A stretch of DNA of 64,000 nt from Apis mellifera (lineage: Eukaryota; Arthropoda; Insecta; Hymenoptera; Apidae). Position numbers and translations under genes: made by a program. The DNA is taken from assembly GCF_003254395.2 (NCBI RefSeq), contig NC_037642.1, positions 13,101,236 to 13,165,235 on the forward strand. Direction: 5' to 3'. Positions 61,804 through 64,000 of this stretch are shown here, piece by piece. The first letter of the stretch is position 1. Each line of letters begins with the position of its first letter. Under the pieces are notes generated by a model. That model worked only from the letters and a program-made list of their open reading frames with translations, did not search any database and was not told the DNA's origin.

Positions 61804-63541
61804 ATGGGCTTAGAGGATTATAAAGAACTTGTGGCATCATGTGCCTCAATTTGTACAATGGGTCAAATGTTATCTGGAACGTAAGTTGAAAAAATATTTA
61901 TTTAATTCATATATTTTTTGAAAATATAAAATTTGATTTCTATTACAAGACATATTTATAATAGAAAATATTTGAATAATTCAATAGAAATATTGTCGTC
62001 CTTTGATACTTGCATTTTTTCCTTTTACGTGATAATAAATATAATTGATTTCTTGCTTGTACAATGTTTTTAATCCTATATATATGATATTTAATACATA
62101 AATTTGTATAATGAAATTATAGTCATATAGTATATTCGTTACATATAACTTTATAAACCATTTAAAATCATATTTTTCATTTTAGCAATTTAATTTAAAA
62201 ATTGTTGCAAAAAATATAAATGAAAATATTATATATATAAATTTTAAATATTAAATAATAGAAAATAATAATAGAAGATTTCATTATAATTTAATTGTTT
62301 AAATTTAAATGTCATTTAATTATAGATTGATATGTAAGGATATTTATCAAAAAGGCTCATCCGAAGGTTTTGATTCCATGCCTTTTTTGGGTGGTGTAGG
62401 AATGTAAGTGTAATACTTTATGTAACACAAAAAGCATAATAATGACTAAATAATGTTAATTATTGTTAATTATTTAAAAACATTTATTCTGTTAATTGTT
62501 TTGTTTTGTTATATTGTATAGTAAAAATATTTAAATATATCAATATTTTTGTTCATAATTGAAGTATTTTTTTTTCTCTTGTGAAAAAATGTTATAACTG
62601 TAATATAAAAAAACCTATAGATTATCTAAGTAGAACTATAATAAATTAAAAATTTTGTATAGGTGTATTTTAATGCTTCAATATGCATGGATTTTGAAAG
62701 ATATTGCAATGATTAATGTTAATGTTTTTGGATTACTCACAAATATGGCATACATGGCTGTATTCTATTATTACTCACCACACACGGTACGAATTTATAT
62801 TTCTCAATCAAATTGCATGATGTTGCTTCTTTCATCGGATCTTCTTGTGTTTTTTTTTTATTTTTCATGTTTAAAATCTTTAATTAATAATTTGTATAAA
62901 AAATTAAAAATAGATGAAATTAGATATTTAATGTTTGAATATAAATGTGAAATCTAAAGTAAAAACAAGAAGTTTCATTAATAATATTTCTAATTTCTTA
63001 ACAATGAATTTTTGAAATCTAAATTATAATTATATTAAATAATAAAATCATATATATTCATCTATAGTATAAGAAATATAATTATACATTAATTTATAGT
63101 ATTATTTTAAATATAGTATCGATATTTTTTTTATTTTTTTTATTATAATTCATTTTATATTTATACATTTTAATTTGTCAATTTATTTATGACAAAATCG
63201 GTAGATATATGATTTATATTTTTATTAAATTTCGAGTAATTATAACAAAATATATCGATAGTTTGATAAAATTATATCTTTAGAGAAGAACGAAAGTTCC
63301 TGTTGTACGAAGAAATTTCGGACAAATATTTCTAACCACATCAGAATCTAAATAAATATTTGATATCAAGTCTTCGCATTTTTAGAAAGATATACTTGCT
63401 TTGATAGGCAAGGCAACAACTTTTGTCATGGTCTTTCTTGCATATGCACAAGTGGAAAGTCCCGAGAAAATCGAATTTAGATTCGGTTTGATTGTGACAG
63501 TGTTATTGTTGCTCCTAGTAGCATTTCCTCTCGTACATCTT
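61804..63541 (+). CDS. SWEET-family sugar transporter (slv/RAG1AP1 type), 5' part
   Basis: Four exons are visible: 61804-61880, 62326-62403, 62663-62786 and 63386-63541. The last ends in the donor CTT|GTAAGT, so the gene continues past the window or into an exon I could not find before 64000. The 145 residues read so far show SWEET features: TM1 SCASICTMGQMLSGT, the LICKDIYQKGSSEG loop, MPFLGGVGMCILMLQYAWIL at TM2, INVNVFGLLTNMAYMAVFYYYSP at TM3, and TM4/5 starts (VMVFLAYAQVE, LIVTVLLLLLVAFPLVHL). SWEETs are heptahelical facilitators of glucose or sucrose movement, made of two MtN3 repeats. Animals usually have few members, with slv in Drosophila. Confidence 0.9.
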
Positions 63542-64000
63542 GTAAGTACAATTTTATGCATATTATTTTGTAAAATAAATAAATCCAACGAAATAAAAGA
63601 TTTAATAAAAATAAAATATAACGTTAATTTTTAAAAATAATTTTATCGATATATATTGCTAAATAGTTAATTTTTTTTTTTATACAATAATCGACGAGAA
63701 ATTTTGAAATCATTGCACAATAATTCTGTGTTGCGACAAGAAGTTTTAAAAAGAGTTATAAACCGTCGTGGCAAATCATGCGAAAAATATGTAATCGTAA
63801 CAATAGAAATAACAAAGTTAGAATGAAAATTTTAAAAACAATTAGAATTGATTCTCTTTGCAAGGTTAATTACAATTATGAAATATGTAAGATTTGAAAT
63901 TAATATATAATTATCAAAATTTATTCTTTCTTACGAATTACGTCAATTTCTGATTGATCAAAAATATTTTTCGTGACATTGAGTATAACGTGTAATGTTT
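63542..64000. other. Right-edge sequence, presumably SWEET intron
   Basis: A+T-rich sequence after the last donor. I find no acceptor followed by a frame resembling the second MtN3 repeat, so the next coding exon is probably outside the window. Confidence 0.5.

Noticed and set aside
1..64000. tRNA genes, CRISPR arrays, bacterial operons, viral genes
   Set aside because: I looked for B-box-like GGTTCGANTCC with a cloverleaf, for regularly spaced repeats, and for polymerase or integrase motifs, and saw none. Repeats found are microsatellites, one coding tandem repeat and inverted repeats.

Overview
This is a eukaryotic nuclear segment from an insect, most probably a bee of the Apis type. The evidence is the very A+T-rich background, the short GT-AG introns (often 70-120 bp), and the many TA microsatellites and homopolymers. 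The proteins read as insect orthologues: muscle-type insect actins, a single-domain angiotensin-converting enzyme, a venom/testis-type acid phosphatase and a SWEET1 sugar transporter. I rebuilt gene models by joining exons at splice sites with reading phase kept; exon positions are given in each entry. Species and gene names rest on remembered family sequence patterns, not on a search.

Region 1 (1-36.3 kb) is gene-dense and A+T-rich. In order it holds the 3' end of a histidine acid phosphatase (+); an unrecognised 761-residue protein (-); Tim13 (+); about 3.4 kb of intergenic DNA with two inverted-repeat structures; CEP43/FGFR1OP (-); the eEF1A lysine methyltransferase EEF1AKMT1 (-); glutaminyl-tRNA synthetase (+); PACRG (-); the largest RNA polymerase III subunit POLR3A (-); replication factor C large subunit RFC1 (+); and secreted ACE (-). 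Several pairs are head-to-head with short shared promoters (unrecognised gene/Tim13, EEF1AKMT1/GlnRS, POLR3A/RFC1). Others are tail-to-tail (GlnRS/PACRG only 137 bp apart, RFC1/ACE 300 bp apart).

Region 2 (about 36.3-56.5 kb) is different. Three muscle-type actin genes lie in tandem on the + strand, with G+C-rich coding sequence and G+C-rich upstream blocks separated by long spacers. The first two have uninterrupted coding sequence. The third has an intron after codon 42 and a divergent 5' part, but its last 840 bp match the other two almost base for base, which points to gene conversion. All three appear to have a leader intron ending just before the ATG. A related palindrome, GCGTCGCGACGC or a close variant, recurs in the upstream blocks.

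Region 3 (56.5-64 kb) returns to A+T-rich, compact genes: an SNX19-like sorting nexin (+), the proteasome lid/BRCA2 partner SEM1/DSS1 (-), and a SWEET-type sugar transporter (+) that runs off the right edge.

The genes do not form one pathway. Most of regions 1 and 3 are housekeeping genes for transcription, translation, replication, mitochondrial import, proteasome and centriole/axoneme, and region 2 is a muscle actin cluster. The most notable observations are a well-formed AT-AC (U12-type) intron in POLR3A, the gene-conversion boundary in the third actin, the recurrent palindrome in the actin upstream blocks, a missing catalytic histidine in the acid phosphatase, and an unrecognised multi-exon protein. 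I saw no bacterial system, CRISPR array or viral gene.
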